Part shown: positions 22,501 to 32,708 of the stretch, piece after piece
How the letters are laid out: each line of letters begins with the position of its first letter
Position numbering within the stretch: position 1 is the stretch's first letter
Origin: Massariosphaeria phaeospora
Taxonomy: Eukaryota; Ascomycota; Dothideomycetes; Pleosporales
Direction: 5' to 3'
DNA length: 64,000 nt
Assembly: GCA_011032825.1 (NCBI GenBank)
Contig: JAADJZ010000013.1
Coordinates: 868,001 to 932,000 of the forward strand
Position numbers and translations under genes: made by a program
Notes under the pieces: generated by a model
Seen by the model: only the letters and a program-made list of their open reading frames with translations
The model's database searches: none
Told to the model about the DNA's origin: nothing

Positions 22501-22620
22501 CATCACGTGACGCTCGAGCCTCTCCGGCGGCCTGCCCTCTTCGTTGCGCCCTTATGACGCAATCGCCAAAAGCCCTCTGCGCCCTTTTTTGCCCTCGCGC
22601 CGCCCTCGCCGCCCTTCTAC

Positions 22621-22830
22621 AGCCAATCAGCGCCCTCACCGCCTGCTTCTGCCGTACCTTCACCTTCCAGGGCCTTCGACGCCCCACTCCCACGTGACGG
22701 CCTACTAGCACCGGAGGCAAACGGCGCCGGCGGCCGGCGCCTGAGGGGTATATAAACGTCCCCTCCCCCCCGAGCTCCCTCTCTCCTTCCCTCCACTTTA
22801 CAAACCCCAAAGTTTTCGAGCAGCGCCTCC
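22621..22830 (+). promoter_or_regulatory. Strong promoter-like block with CCAAT and TATA boxes
   Basis: AGCCAATCAG (22621-22630) is followed by TATATAAA (22749-22756) and then a C/T-rich tract (22757-22798), the classical order of a fungal RNA polymerase II promoter. No gene of reasonable length follows; the first ATGs open frames of a few dozen codons. It may drive a non-coding transcript or be the remnant of a lost gene. Confidence 0.55.
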
Positions 22831-23164
22831 ATCTTTTGAGCCTTCGCATCCTTTCTTCGCATCGCTCCGCCTGCCTTCTTCGCATCGCATCGTCGCATAC
22901 CTCTCATGCCTACTTCGGTCCTTCGGTTGTCATCCATCCTCACTATGGTCTTCGGTACTTCGACACCCCATCATCACTCCATCGAACCTTACCTCTACCT
23001 CATCTCAACTCCAACATGACCTTGACCTCGACTTCGACCATCCTTCATCACATCTTCAAGACATGCCTTGCCTGACATGGTGGCTTGCCTTCCTTGGTCC
23101 AAGTGTATTTCATCCCTTCTTTCACTTTGATCTTTCACTGACTTGCTTTAGATCTGACCTCACT

Positions 23165-23540
23165 TGTCAACTTGACCTTTGTCGATTCGACTCCTCCATC
23201 TCAACTCGATTCCATCAATACGAGTTCATCGAATCGACTCCTCCTCCACCCGACTTCTTCATCTCAACTCGACCTCATCGCCTCAACTCCTTTCTCAAAT
23301 GGACTTCATCAACTCAACTTCATCAATCCGACATCAATCCAACTTCATCAACTCAACTTCATCCATCTCAACTCGACTTCATCAACTCAACTTCATCCAT
23401 CTCAATTCGACATCCATCCAACTCCTTCTCATCAATCCGACTTCATCCATTCGACATCTTCAACTCCACTTCATCCATCTCAACTTCATCCATTCGACTC
23501 CATCAAGTCGACTTCCATTTTCTTATGTCAACATCCTCGA
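23165..23540 (+). repeat. Degenerate short tandem repeat (cttcatcaactcaa-type)
   Basis: About 375 bp built from imperfect units such as TTCATCAACTCAACTTCATC. G is scarce and all three + frames stay open over much of it, giving Ser/Thr/His/Ile-rich predicted peptides. The lack of stops follows from composition, so I do not call a gene. Confidence 0.8.
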
Positions 23541-23659
23541 CCTCTTCAGGTCCATCTTTCAAGAGCTAGTTTTGGTTGCAAGAGTTGATTCCAGCGTTGC
23601 TTTTTTGCTTTACCTTTCGCTTTTACCTTTGCTTTTTTTCCGGATAGCATGTCCTGGCC

Positions 23660-24060
23660 TGCCCTTGCTTTGAGGTCGTGTGGGAGAGGGTACAACTGTC
23701 CTGGACTGCCTTTGCATATGGTCGTGTGGTAGAGGGTCTTTGTACCTGGCCTGCCATCCCTGCATCGGAGTGTGAGCCCAAAGGGAGTCTTTTGTTACCT
23801 GGCCTGCCTCATTGCTTGTGGTCGAGTGGAATTGAGGGACATGCTTGATGGGTGGTTGTGGGTCTTGTTCTGGCCTGCCTTGCAGTTGAGGTCGCGTGGG
23901 AGAGGGTGACAACTGTCCTGGACTGCCTTTGCATATGGTCGCGTGGAATTGAGGGTCTCTGACCTGGCCTGCCATCCCTGCATCGGAGTGTGAGCCCAAA
24001 GGGAGTCTTTTGTTTACCTGGCCTGCCTTGACTGCTTGGTCGCGTGGAATTGAGGGACTG
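23660..24060 (+). repeat. 217-bp tandem repeat with internal sub-repeats
   Basis: The motif starting TGAGGTCGTGTGGGAGAGGG at 23671 returns at 23887 (tgaggtcgcgtgggagaggg). The motif TGCATCGGAGTGTGAGCCCA at 23761 returns at 23979. Spacing is 216-218 bp. Each unit contains shorter echoes of cctggcctgcc and ggtcg(c/t)gtggaattgaggg. Confidence 0.88.
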
Positions 24061-24809
24061 CCTGCCTGCCTGGGGATATCAACTGGACTTCTTGTTTATT
24101 TGTTTGTTTGTTTGTTTGGGTGGATTGCCTCGTTGCCTCATTGCCTCATATGGCTTGTCGCTTCAATGGCTTGGCTGCTTCCAATGGTTCGTTCGACTGC
24201 CTCTTATGGCTTTGCCTCCTATGGCTTACTTGCTTTGACTTCAAGTCACTTCTTCGATGGACTACTCCAGTCTTCATCATCATCAACACCAACATCAGAT
24301 CAACATAGATCAAATGGAATCAACTCTTGCAACCATCAATGCCTTCTTCTCTTCTGCTCTTGCCTGTGATAGTTTATCAGTCCAATGCTTGATGACTTCA
24401 TCACTTTGATACTCTAGTCCAATAGTGCAATGTCTTGTCGCTTCCATACCTCTTCTCTCCAATGCTTGATTACTTCTATGGCGTGAATAGTAAGTGTACA
24501 TGTCTGTGGTGTTGTTGATAAGTGATATGTGTGAGGATGTGTAGTTACAGTGTCGACGGGCGATGCAGTGAAGTCCAGTAGCACCTGACTAGCGTGCTTG
24601 GGCGGGTGGGGATAGCCTAGGCCGGCTCGCCGCAATCCTCACGACGCTTTGAGTCTCTTATTCCCGCCCATCGTGCAACGCCCGCGCCTGTCCCACACCC
24701 ATGCCCAAGTCCAAGTCCAGCTGCGCACCAGTCGCGTGAGCCGCGCGAGCCCAATTGTTGACCCTTGCTGTCGGGCGCACCCAGCTGGGCAGGGCATGCA
24801 GCGCGAGCC
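24061..24809. other. Intergenic, leader of the Zn2Cys6 gene at its right end
   Basis: No gene. It contains a TTTG run (about 24096-24118) and T/C-rich short repeats of tggctt/atggctt type (24120-24240). The last 200 bp are GC-rich and form the leader of the following gene. The open frame from 24765 begins at TTG, so ATG 24810 is the first usable start. Confidence 0.45.
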
Positions 24810-27181
24810 ATGGACCCGGATTCCTCTGCCTCGTCGGCGGCCTCTGTCTCGGCCACCACCACCACGACAACCACCACCACGACGGCCGACCCCGCCGTCT
24901 CGCTGAATCTGTCGCTGCCGCCGCCGCCGCTCGCAGGCCGCGCGCCGCCCCGGAAGAAGCAGAAGCGCAACAAGCCAACGCTGAGCTGCGAGGACTGCGT
25001 CGAGCGCAAGACCAAGGTGCGTCAAACCACGCTGCTGCGATGGGCATTGCACGACGCCGCATGCAACTGCGCGGCAAACGTCTGGCAACGCGCGCAACGC
25101 AGGCACCACGGCGCTGACGCTGAAGCCCACCCAGTGCGACCGCGGGCGGCCCAAATGTCTCGCCTGCGTCAAGCGCACGTCTGAGTGCAAGTACTCGGAC
25201 GTGGCCAATCTGATCGCCACCGCAGAGTGAGTCTGCATCTCGTCCGAATCTCTCCGCCTCGTCCGACGGATACCTAGTCTGGCGGCCCAGTTGACGCGTT
25301 GCCCAGCAGCTCTCCGCTCCCCGCGCGCGCACGAAAGGCGAGCAGGGCGGCGGCCGGCGACCAGGCGCTCTCGCAGCCTCCAACCCCAACGCCAACGCCA
25401 ACATCAACCACCCATCCGCATGCAGCAATCCCTCTCCAGGTAACCCCACCGTGTTCGCGCTGCCCGCTTGTCGCGCCGGGCTAGCCGTCGATCGGCCGCA
25501 CTGCCGCAGCTGTTGGATGGACCGGCCGGCTGACGCTGCCCCACAGGTTCACGTCCCTGCGCCCCGCCCGCAGTATCGCAGCCTCTCGCTCTCCTCGGCC
25601 AGCTCCTCGCCCTTTCTGCTCTCCAACATCCCCTACTCCAACCATGCGCCCTCTCCCTTCTTCGGCCTCGGCTCCGAGCACCCCTTCGCCAACTACTGGA
25701 CCAGCCGCGGCGGCCTGCCCGAGGTGCTCGGCGTGCTGCCCGCCAAAGACCAGGCCGACATGCTCGTCGCAAAGTACTTTGACGCCGTCGACCCCGTGTA
25801 TCCCATGATCCACCGCCGCAACTTCTATGCCGACTACGAGCGCTTCTGGTCGCTGCCGCTGGCCGAGAAGCACGCCGCCGACCCGGTGCTGGTGGCCCTC
25901 CACTTTGTCGTCTACGCCATGGGCACGCAGTTCATCCCCATGCCCTCGGACCAGGAGCGCGCCCAGATCGCCGAGTTCTACGTGTCGGCCTCCCAGCAGG
26001 CTCTGCGCTTGTCGTCGTATCTCAGCCGGGCCTCGGTCCGGACGCTGCAGGCCATGGTCCTCATCTGCTACTTCCTCATGAACGACAACCACGCGTCGGA
26101 CGCCTGGTCCTTTGGAGGCGTGCTTATGCGGCAAGCCTACGCTATGGGTTTGCACCGCGACCCCGACATCATCGCCCCGCGCTGCTCGCTCAGCGACAAG
26201 CAGCAGCGGCGGAAGCTATGGCAGGCCGTCCTCTTCCAAGACACATTCCTTACTGTCCTCCTCAAGCTACCGCCCACAGCCACCTTCTCCGACGTGCGCG
26301 TCGACTCGCTGACCGATGAGCTGGTCGACTACGTCACAAACGGGTCCTCCACCAACGGCACCACCACCGACCCCGTCATCAACCCCATGAGCATCAGCAA
26401 CATCGCGCCCACAACCGACGCCTTCCCCGCCTACGAGCTCTGCGACCGCCAATACATCCGCTCCATGTGGCGCATGGCCAACCTCGTCAAAGACACCGTG
26501 TGCACGCCGCGCTCACTCGGCCGCCCCCTCACCACCTCGCCCGCCTCCCGCGCCGACCTCATCACGCAGTACTACGCGCTCCTCGCGTCCTTCCCCGTGC
26601 CGCTCACGGACCCCAGCGACGCGGCGGCCCGCGCCCTCGCCGAATCCAACCCGCGCCTGCTGCGCCAGAACCTCTTCTTCCGCAGCAACTTCTGGCACTG
26701 CGTTATGATCCTGCAGGCCGACGAGAACGGCGCAGGCGGCGTCGTGTGCGATGTCAAGGGCGCGCTCGAGGCGGCGCGCATGGCGCTGCAGGCGTTTTTC
26801 CACTTTTGGGAGTTTCTGCGCGTGGATGCGGGCGTGTGGTGGGTGTTTCAGCATCGCGCGTTTGAGGAAGCGGTATGTGCATCCAGTCTTTTCATTATAC
26901 ATACATACATGCATGTATATACTATACAGTTATCGTATGGACCGCTTCGCTGACGCGCCATATACACACAGCTCCTCATGGCGCGCATCCTCAGCGCACA
27001 GGAACACCCGCTGGCGCCCGACCGCGACGGGCTCAGTCCCGCCAACGACGCGCTGCTCGTGCAGGCTAGAGAGGATGCGGGCCGCACGCTTGCCATCCTG
27101 GATATGGTGGGTGGGGCGCCCGAGATGCAGAAGACGCGGACGGATGTGCTGAGGACGGCGTGTGCGGATATCGCGTGGTAG
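24810..27181 (+). CDS. Zn2Cys6 fungal-specific transcription factor
   Basis: Five exons, join(24810..25016, 25135..25226, 25307..25439, 25547..26872, 26972..27181), giving 655 aa. The zinc cluster is split by the first intron: CEDCVERKTK, then CDRGRPKCLACVKRTSEC, which together give C-x2-C-x6-C-x6-C-x2-C-x6-C at about residues 60-87. A basic patch (RKKQKRNK) precedes it. From about residue 145 the fungal-specific regulatory domain follows, with YFDAVDPVYPMIHRRNFYAD as its opening motif and a helical body to the end. Exons 2-3 code for a Ser/Pro/Thr-rich linker and their junctions are the least certain. The target genes are unknown. It is not next to a biosynthetic cluster. Confidence 0.85.
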
Positions 27182-28088
27182 AGGGAGGGAGGTAGGAAGT
27201 AGTAGGAGGAGTGGTTTGAGCTTGAGGGTTTGTGCTTTTGGGGGATTTGATGGGGGTGGGGAGGTGGTGGGAAATGGGATTTGGATATCGTGTGTGTATA
27301 TGTGTGCGTCTGTGTGTGTTATATTGATCTATTTGTTTGGCTATGGGATGCATACATGCACTAAGGAGTCCTGTACAGTCCAGTACAGTACAGTACAGTA
27401 AGTAGCAGGACGCGGGAAATCTACGCCTAGCGCACAGAAAAGCGGCGTAGCTGGGCGGAAATCGGACTTGTATATACATGTATATTTTCTGAAAGAAGGA
27501 ACATGTTTCGAAAAAAACGCTCGCCTTGGTCTATTTCCATTTGCCTTGCCCGACAGCGAGCGAGCGTAGTAGCCGAGCTGAGCTGAGCTGAGCTGTCTTA
27601 TAAGCTAAGCCAAGCCAAGCCAAGCCAAGCCTATGGCTTTTCGCGGGGGATCAACTTTTTTTTTTTTTTTTGGCAGCGCAGCAGGGACGATGAGGGGTAG
27701 CAGGTGGGCAGCAGGCAGCAGGTGATGTCTAGTCTTGACTGTGGCGGGGTGGGGTGGGGCGTGTAGGCACGTTGACATACATACCGGAGGCGCATCAAGT
27801 AGATAGATAGCAGTGCAGTGCAAAGGAACAAGAACAAGGACAAGAGTACTGAGATAAAATATGTATGGAATACTTGATCAGCTAGGCTGGGCTGGGCTGA
27901 TGCGGCGGACGATATATACACATGCCACATAGATAAATAGATAGAGGGGGAAATTAGCTCGTTTGGGGTTGGAAGTGCGTTTGCTTGGGTACGGTAGAGG
28001 GCTGGATGGCGCCTTGGATGCTTTGGAGTTTGGTTTGTAGTGGCTTGGCTGGTAGGCTGAGGCAGCTGAGCCGCATCGCATACGGGGT

Positions 28089-28119
<31 letters not shown>

Positions 28120-28928
28120 AGATGCGCGGCGGGGTAGATGCGGCTTTTGCGCCCGCTGACGCTGTTGGGCGAAGAGAGAGTTGTAGAGAGAGAGAGTAGG
28201 TTAGGTTAGATTAGGTTCGTGGAAGAGGTGTACAGTAGGAGTAGGTGGTGCAAGTAATATGTCGTCCAGCTACCTGCCCCATGCACTCCACTCCACTCCA
28301 CTCTATAATTAGCCTCTCAGTTCGACGCTCTGATCCTACAGGATTGCTAATTACCGCAGCAAGGCTGAAACCCTCTCTCTCTCACACTCACTCTCTATGC
28401 AATGACAATGCGATGTTAGTGATGAGATGGTAATTCTCCGGCGAAAGAGAGAGACATGTGAAACAAACGAATCGGTTTGATTTGGCGAGATGTTGGAATT
28501 GGAAATTTGGAATTGGACTTGGGATTGCGGATTGGCATGGTGGGGCCGTGCGCACGTTGGACCGAATTTCGCGGAAATAACAGGCGGCGCAGGTTGTTTG
28601 ATGGAAATTGGAAGTTGCAAGTTTGAAGAATGGAGGATGAGAGGATGAGAGTACTTATAGGTATGCGGACTACTCGGTGCGGGTTGAGTATCGGCTTGTT
28701 TCGCTTTCAACCTTGAAGGTTTTTTCCCGTTCTTTCGCCTTTCTGCTCTCTCGCCATCCACCCACACTCCTTTTCTCTCCCCTGTGAGTCCACACTTCGA
28801 TTTACAATTCTGCGCGACGGGCTCCGCATCGTACATACTACATTCAAACCAACATCACACTCGTTTTGCCCGCGCTTCAACATCCCGTCCACCCATTCAT
28901 CCATTCATCCACTTCATCAACCGCCACG
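27182..28928. other. 1.7-kb gene-free region rich in microsatellites
   Basis: No gene. Simple repeats include GAGCT units (27575-27595), AAGCC units (27607-27631), a T run (27655-27671), AG dinucleotides (28089-28114) and ATAGATAG-type tracts near 27800 and 27930. The right end (28740-28928) is pyrimidine-rich, as in fungal promoters, and leads into the small gene that follows. Confidence 0.5.
28089..28114 (+). repeat. (AG)n microsatellite
   Basis: Thirteen uninterrupted AG dinucleotides, read directly. Confidence 0.9.
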
Positions 28929-29234
28929 ATGCGCAAATCCTCGCTCTCGCAATCCATGCTCGCCTTCGCCGACAACATCATCGTCGCCGTCGTGCTGGCC
29001 ATGCTGGTTCTGGCCGTGTACGCGAACGAGGTGCTGGCTACGGACGTTGTGGTGCGAGGAGGAGAGAATGCGACGGATCGAGAGTACTACGCCGGGAGCG
29101 CTTCTAAGACTTTTGTGATTCAGGCGCCGCATGAAGGTGGGGGCGGGTGTGCGGGGGATGAGTACACGTATGAGAGGATTTTGGAGGAAGATGTGAGGGG
29201 CGAGGGGAATGGGTTGTATTTGAGGTATTCGTGA
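28929..29234 (+). CDS. Small single-pass membrane protein, 101 aa, unknown function
   Basis: An intronless frame from the first ATG in a good context (gccacgATGcg). Residues 1-15 are polar, 16-32 form one strongly hydrophobic helix (IIVAVVLAMLVLAVYAN), and the remaining 70 residues are acidic and Gly-rich with one Cys. The pattern fits a signal anchor or an uncleaved signal peptide. Codon use looks fungal, and the CT-rich leader upstream supports real transcription. I know no family. A spurious frame is possible given its length. Confidence 0.55.
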   Translation: MRKSSLSQSMLAFADNIIVAVVLAMLVLAVYANEVLATDVVVRGGENATDREYYAGSASKTFVIQAPHEGGGGCAGDEYTYERILEEDVRGEGNGLYLRYS

Positions 29235-30919
29235 GGGGTGGGAGGGTTCAAGATGGTGGTTAGGGAGGCGATGGAGGTCTAAGTTGAAGGGGTGGGACGT
29301 ATCGGTGCTCTGGCGTGGAAGTCAGAAGTGCGCTCCCACTTGAGACACCCGCACCCTCAAAAAGATGAACGCCCTGGCACGATCAGCGATACGGACTTGC
29401 GGAAATCGACGACAGTACGCATATCATCGGATCTCACGTCCGCGGAATCTTTCACCAGACTCTGACTCCGCTTCTGAAATACCAACGGCGCCACGGCGAT
29501 CGACTGGACAGAGCGGTTAGCAGCATACACCGACCTTGTTCCATCGAAAGAAACCCTCGACCGGAGTGCACACTTCAGTGGCGCAACTGGTGCTGTAGCT
29601 TAGGATAGCTCATTGATGCTCTGGACAAGCACGAGAAGATGTCCTTGCGGTTCACCACGGAATGCGATCAACGGAAGATGATGAAAAGGCGCATGCAATG
29701 AACATCAGCCACCGGCATTGAGATAGGCGTATGGAAGCTCATGAGACCCTTCCGTTGTCTTGTGAGGAGCGTCTGCTGGCGGGCGGAGCTTGATGGGTTG
29801 CGGCTTGCATGTCGAAGGACGCTGAATCAGTTTAGACTGTGTTGGTCACTCTAGAGCCGTGGAACAGGGGTAGACAGTCAAGTTCATTGAAAGGAAATAT
29901 CAGATACACCGATTGGACTGGCTCCATCTCATGCTCTGGTCGTGACGCATCCTCGGGGTAGTTCCCGTCGCGGTTACCATTCTCCTGCAACGAGGACCGG
30001 GGCCATCTGAGGCCAGGGTATTAGTATCTAGTTGCCAATGTTGGGGGGAGGAGAAGTCCGTCGGAAGGGAATCGAGTGTTCCGGTTAGTGTCTCTTGGAA
30101 GCTGGTGTTAACGTGATGCAAGTGAGTTTTGGGGAGACAAGAGGGGCTCATCGACTAGGCCGAATCAGGTAAGGTCTGCCGAAATCTCATCGTCAAATCT
30201 CATCGTATTCCGCCGCCATCAGACGCAACCCACACAACGAAGAAGCCGATAGAATCTTCGACCTTCCATTTCCAAAGTACTTCGTACCACACGAGCCAGC
30301 GGTCCCTAGGCGCCCCGCGCCGACTTCCCTAGCAAGCACGCGGCGACGTCGTTAGCAGCCATGCGCCAACCCCGCTTCCCCACGCCTTCCATGCATATCG
30401 CCTCAAGCTCCAGGCATACCGCAATCTAGCCCGCTAACCAAGCAAGCCAGAGAGTATCTCAAGACCTCTCTCCCAGGTCGGAGGACTTATTAGCGTGGCT
30501 CGAAACCCGGGATAACTTCCACAGCCGAGGCCTGCGTAATTAACCGCAATATCGAGAGCAAATGACTGGCGCCTCACATGGCCTGGCAAAAGACATCGAT
30601 GATATGGCGACGGGCCGATTGAGCATAGTCTGTTCCCCGTTGTGTGGGTGCACAGCAGGCAAGCCGCTATGATGGAGGCGGAATAGGGGACGGCGCCACC
30701 ATATACCCCCTGTCGAGCCAGTGGATAGCCACCGGAATAATGTTTTGGCGGCGGCGAATTGCAATTTCAGCGTGCTAGATGGAGATCATGTAGAGTGGAA
30801 TTAATCACAGTGGTAATGCCGGTCCGATGCTGTAGTTGTATGTCGAGGTATAAGTACGATTGAGTCTCGCTCCTTTCCATCCTCGTCACTTCCACTTATC
30901 TCCCACACATCAGTTCACG
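29235..30919. other. Intergenic, with promoter of the GH7 gene
   Basis: No gene; only scattered short frames on the minus strand. A TATA-like GTATAAGTA lies at about 30848-30856, roughly 65 bp before the GH7 start codon, followed by a CT-rich leader. I did not find a convincing XlnR (GGCTAAA) site. Confidence 0.45.
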
Positions 30920-32262
30920 ATGTCCCCCTCTTTCGTTCTCCTTGCTACGGCACTCCTAGGCCTTGTGGCCGCCCAAACTCCGGGCAACACTTCAGAAGTG
31001 CACCCTAAGCTCACAACATGGAAATGCTCCAAAGCAGGCGGTTGCAGGGAGCAGAGGACATCTCTAGTGCTCGACTCTGCCTCCCACCCAATCCACCAGA
31101 AGGACAACCCCAAGCTCAACTGTGGAGACTGGGGCAGCGCAGCAAACAAGACCGTGTGCCCGGACGAGGAGACGTGTGCCAAGAACTGCATCATTGAGGG
31201 CGTTCCGAACTACGCGGATTACGGAGTCACCACCAAGGGCGGCAGCGTGCTGATGAACCTATACGGCAAGAACGGTGTTGCAAGCCCGCGCATCTATCTT
31301 CTTGCCGAGGGCGAGAAGAAGTACGAGATGCTGAAGCTGACCGGGAACGAATTCACGTTCGATGTCGACGTGTCGAAGCTGCCTTGCGGCATGAACGGTG
31401 CTCTATACCTGTCCGAGATGGAGGCAAAGGGTGGGCAGTCAAAGCTCAACCCCGGCGGTGCAGCATATGGCACAGGATATGTGAGTGAGCGGATCATTGC
31501 TGAATGATTGTTTCTAACAATGCAACAGTGCGATGCCCAGTGCTTCACCACCCCCTGGGTCAACGGTGTTGTAAGTGCCACATACAATTACTGATCTCTG
31601 CATTCCTCGCTTACATGCTGCAGGGCAACATCAAAGGCGAAGGCATCTGCTGCAACGAGCTCGACATCTGGGAAGCCAACAGCCGCGCCACGCAACTCGC
31701 GCCCCACACGTGCTCCAAGCCCAGCCTGTTCCGCTGCACCGGCGCCGAATGCGGCGCCACGGGCCTCTGCGACAAAAACGGCTGCGGCATGAACCCGTAC
31801 CAAGCCGGCGAGAAGAACTACTACGCCCCCACCCCCAAAGCAACCGTCGACACGACCAAGCCCTTCACCGTCGTCACCCAGTTCCCCGCCAAGAACGGCG
31901 TGCTGCAGCAAGTCATCCGCAAATACGTGCAGCACGGCCGCGTGATCGAGAACGCCGCGTACAACGTCACAGGCCCCATCGACGACGCCTACTGCACGCG
32001 CACCGGCGCAAAGACGTTCATGAACCTCGGGGCGATGAAGGGCATGGGCGAGTCGATGAGCCGCGGCATGGTGCTCGCTATGAGCGTGTGGTGGGACGAA
32101 GGCGGCTTTATGCAGTGGCTCGACGGCGGGAATGCGGGGCCATGCAACAAGACTGAGGGCGACCCGAAGGTCATTCCGTCGATTGAGAAGGCGCCCGCTG
32201 TGACGTTTAGCCAGATCAAGTGGGGTGAGATTGGCTCGACGTTTAAGAGCAGGAGGCCGTAG
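30920..32262 (+). CDS. Secreted GH7 endo-beta-1,4-glucanase
   Basis: Three exons, join(30920..31480, 31529..31570, 31624..32262), giving 413 aa. The middle exon is only 42 bp (CDAQCFTTPWVNGV). GH7 enzymes cleave cellulose with retention. The catalytic motif ELDIWEAN gives nucleophile Glu213, Asp215 and acid/base Glu218. A signal peptide covers about residues 1-18 (VLLATALLGLVAA) and cleavage is likely before QTPG. There are many paired cysteines. The sequence SRATQLAPHTC after the catalytic site and the short length suggest an endoglucanase rather than a tunnel-forming cellobiohydrolase. There is no linker or CBM1 at the C-terminus. Presence of such a gene fits a plant-degrading or plant-associated fungus. 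Confidence 0.9.
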
Positions 32263-32708
32263 ACGCTTAGATAACAGTTGCTGTTGCCCATGTCAATGAA
32301 TTAGATTCTCCTTCATGATAGCTCCCTGGACGCATTGAAAACAGGTGAAGCCTAGTAGAAAACCGGTCTGTCCACATAGCTGCGCAGTAGCGACTAAGAC
32401 TCTAGAAGCTAAACAGCAGCTAGACCTCAGAGTGCGGCAAGGTGATCGCTTTTGTAGGCAAGTCGTAGCGTTGAGAATTCGGAAAGAGGATAATTCTTTT
32501 CCGTTGCTGCTTTCACTGGATACTTGCGCGGTAAATGGCGGGCAGCAGGTAGCAAGAGCAAGACGTTTATAGGCAGATATAAGAATACCGCTAGGATGGT
32601 TCTTCTACGTTTCTTTCTCAAAACTCTATGTAAAAAAAAAACCTCTGCAAACAGGGGCATTGGCCTGTAAGGCTCTCTTTGAAAGGCAAGCGCCGCGATT
32701 ACGATGTG
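32263..32708. other. Intergenic between convergent genes
   Basis: 446 bp with no gene. It contains an A run at 32632-32641 and presumably the 3' UTRs of both flanking genes. Confidence 0.45.

Noticed and set aside
23063..23673. Three overlapping + strand genes of 138-168 codons
   Set aside because: They come from a stop-free short tandem repeat; no frame is preferred over the others.
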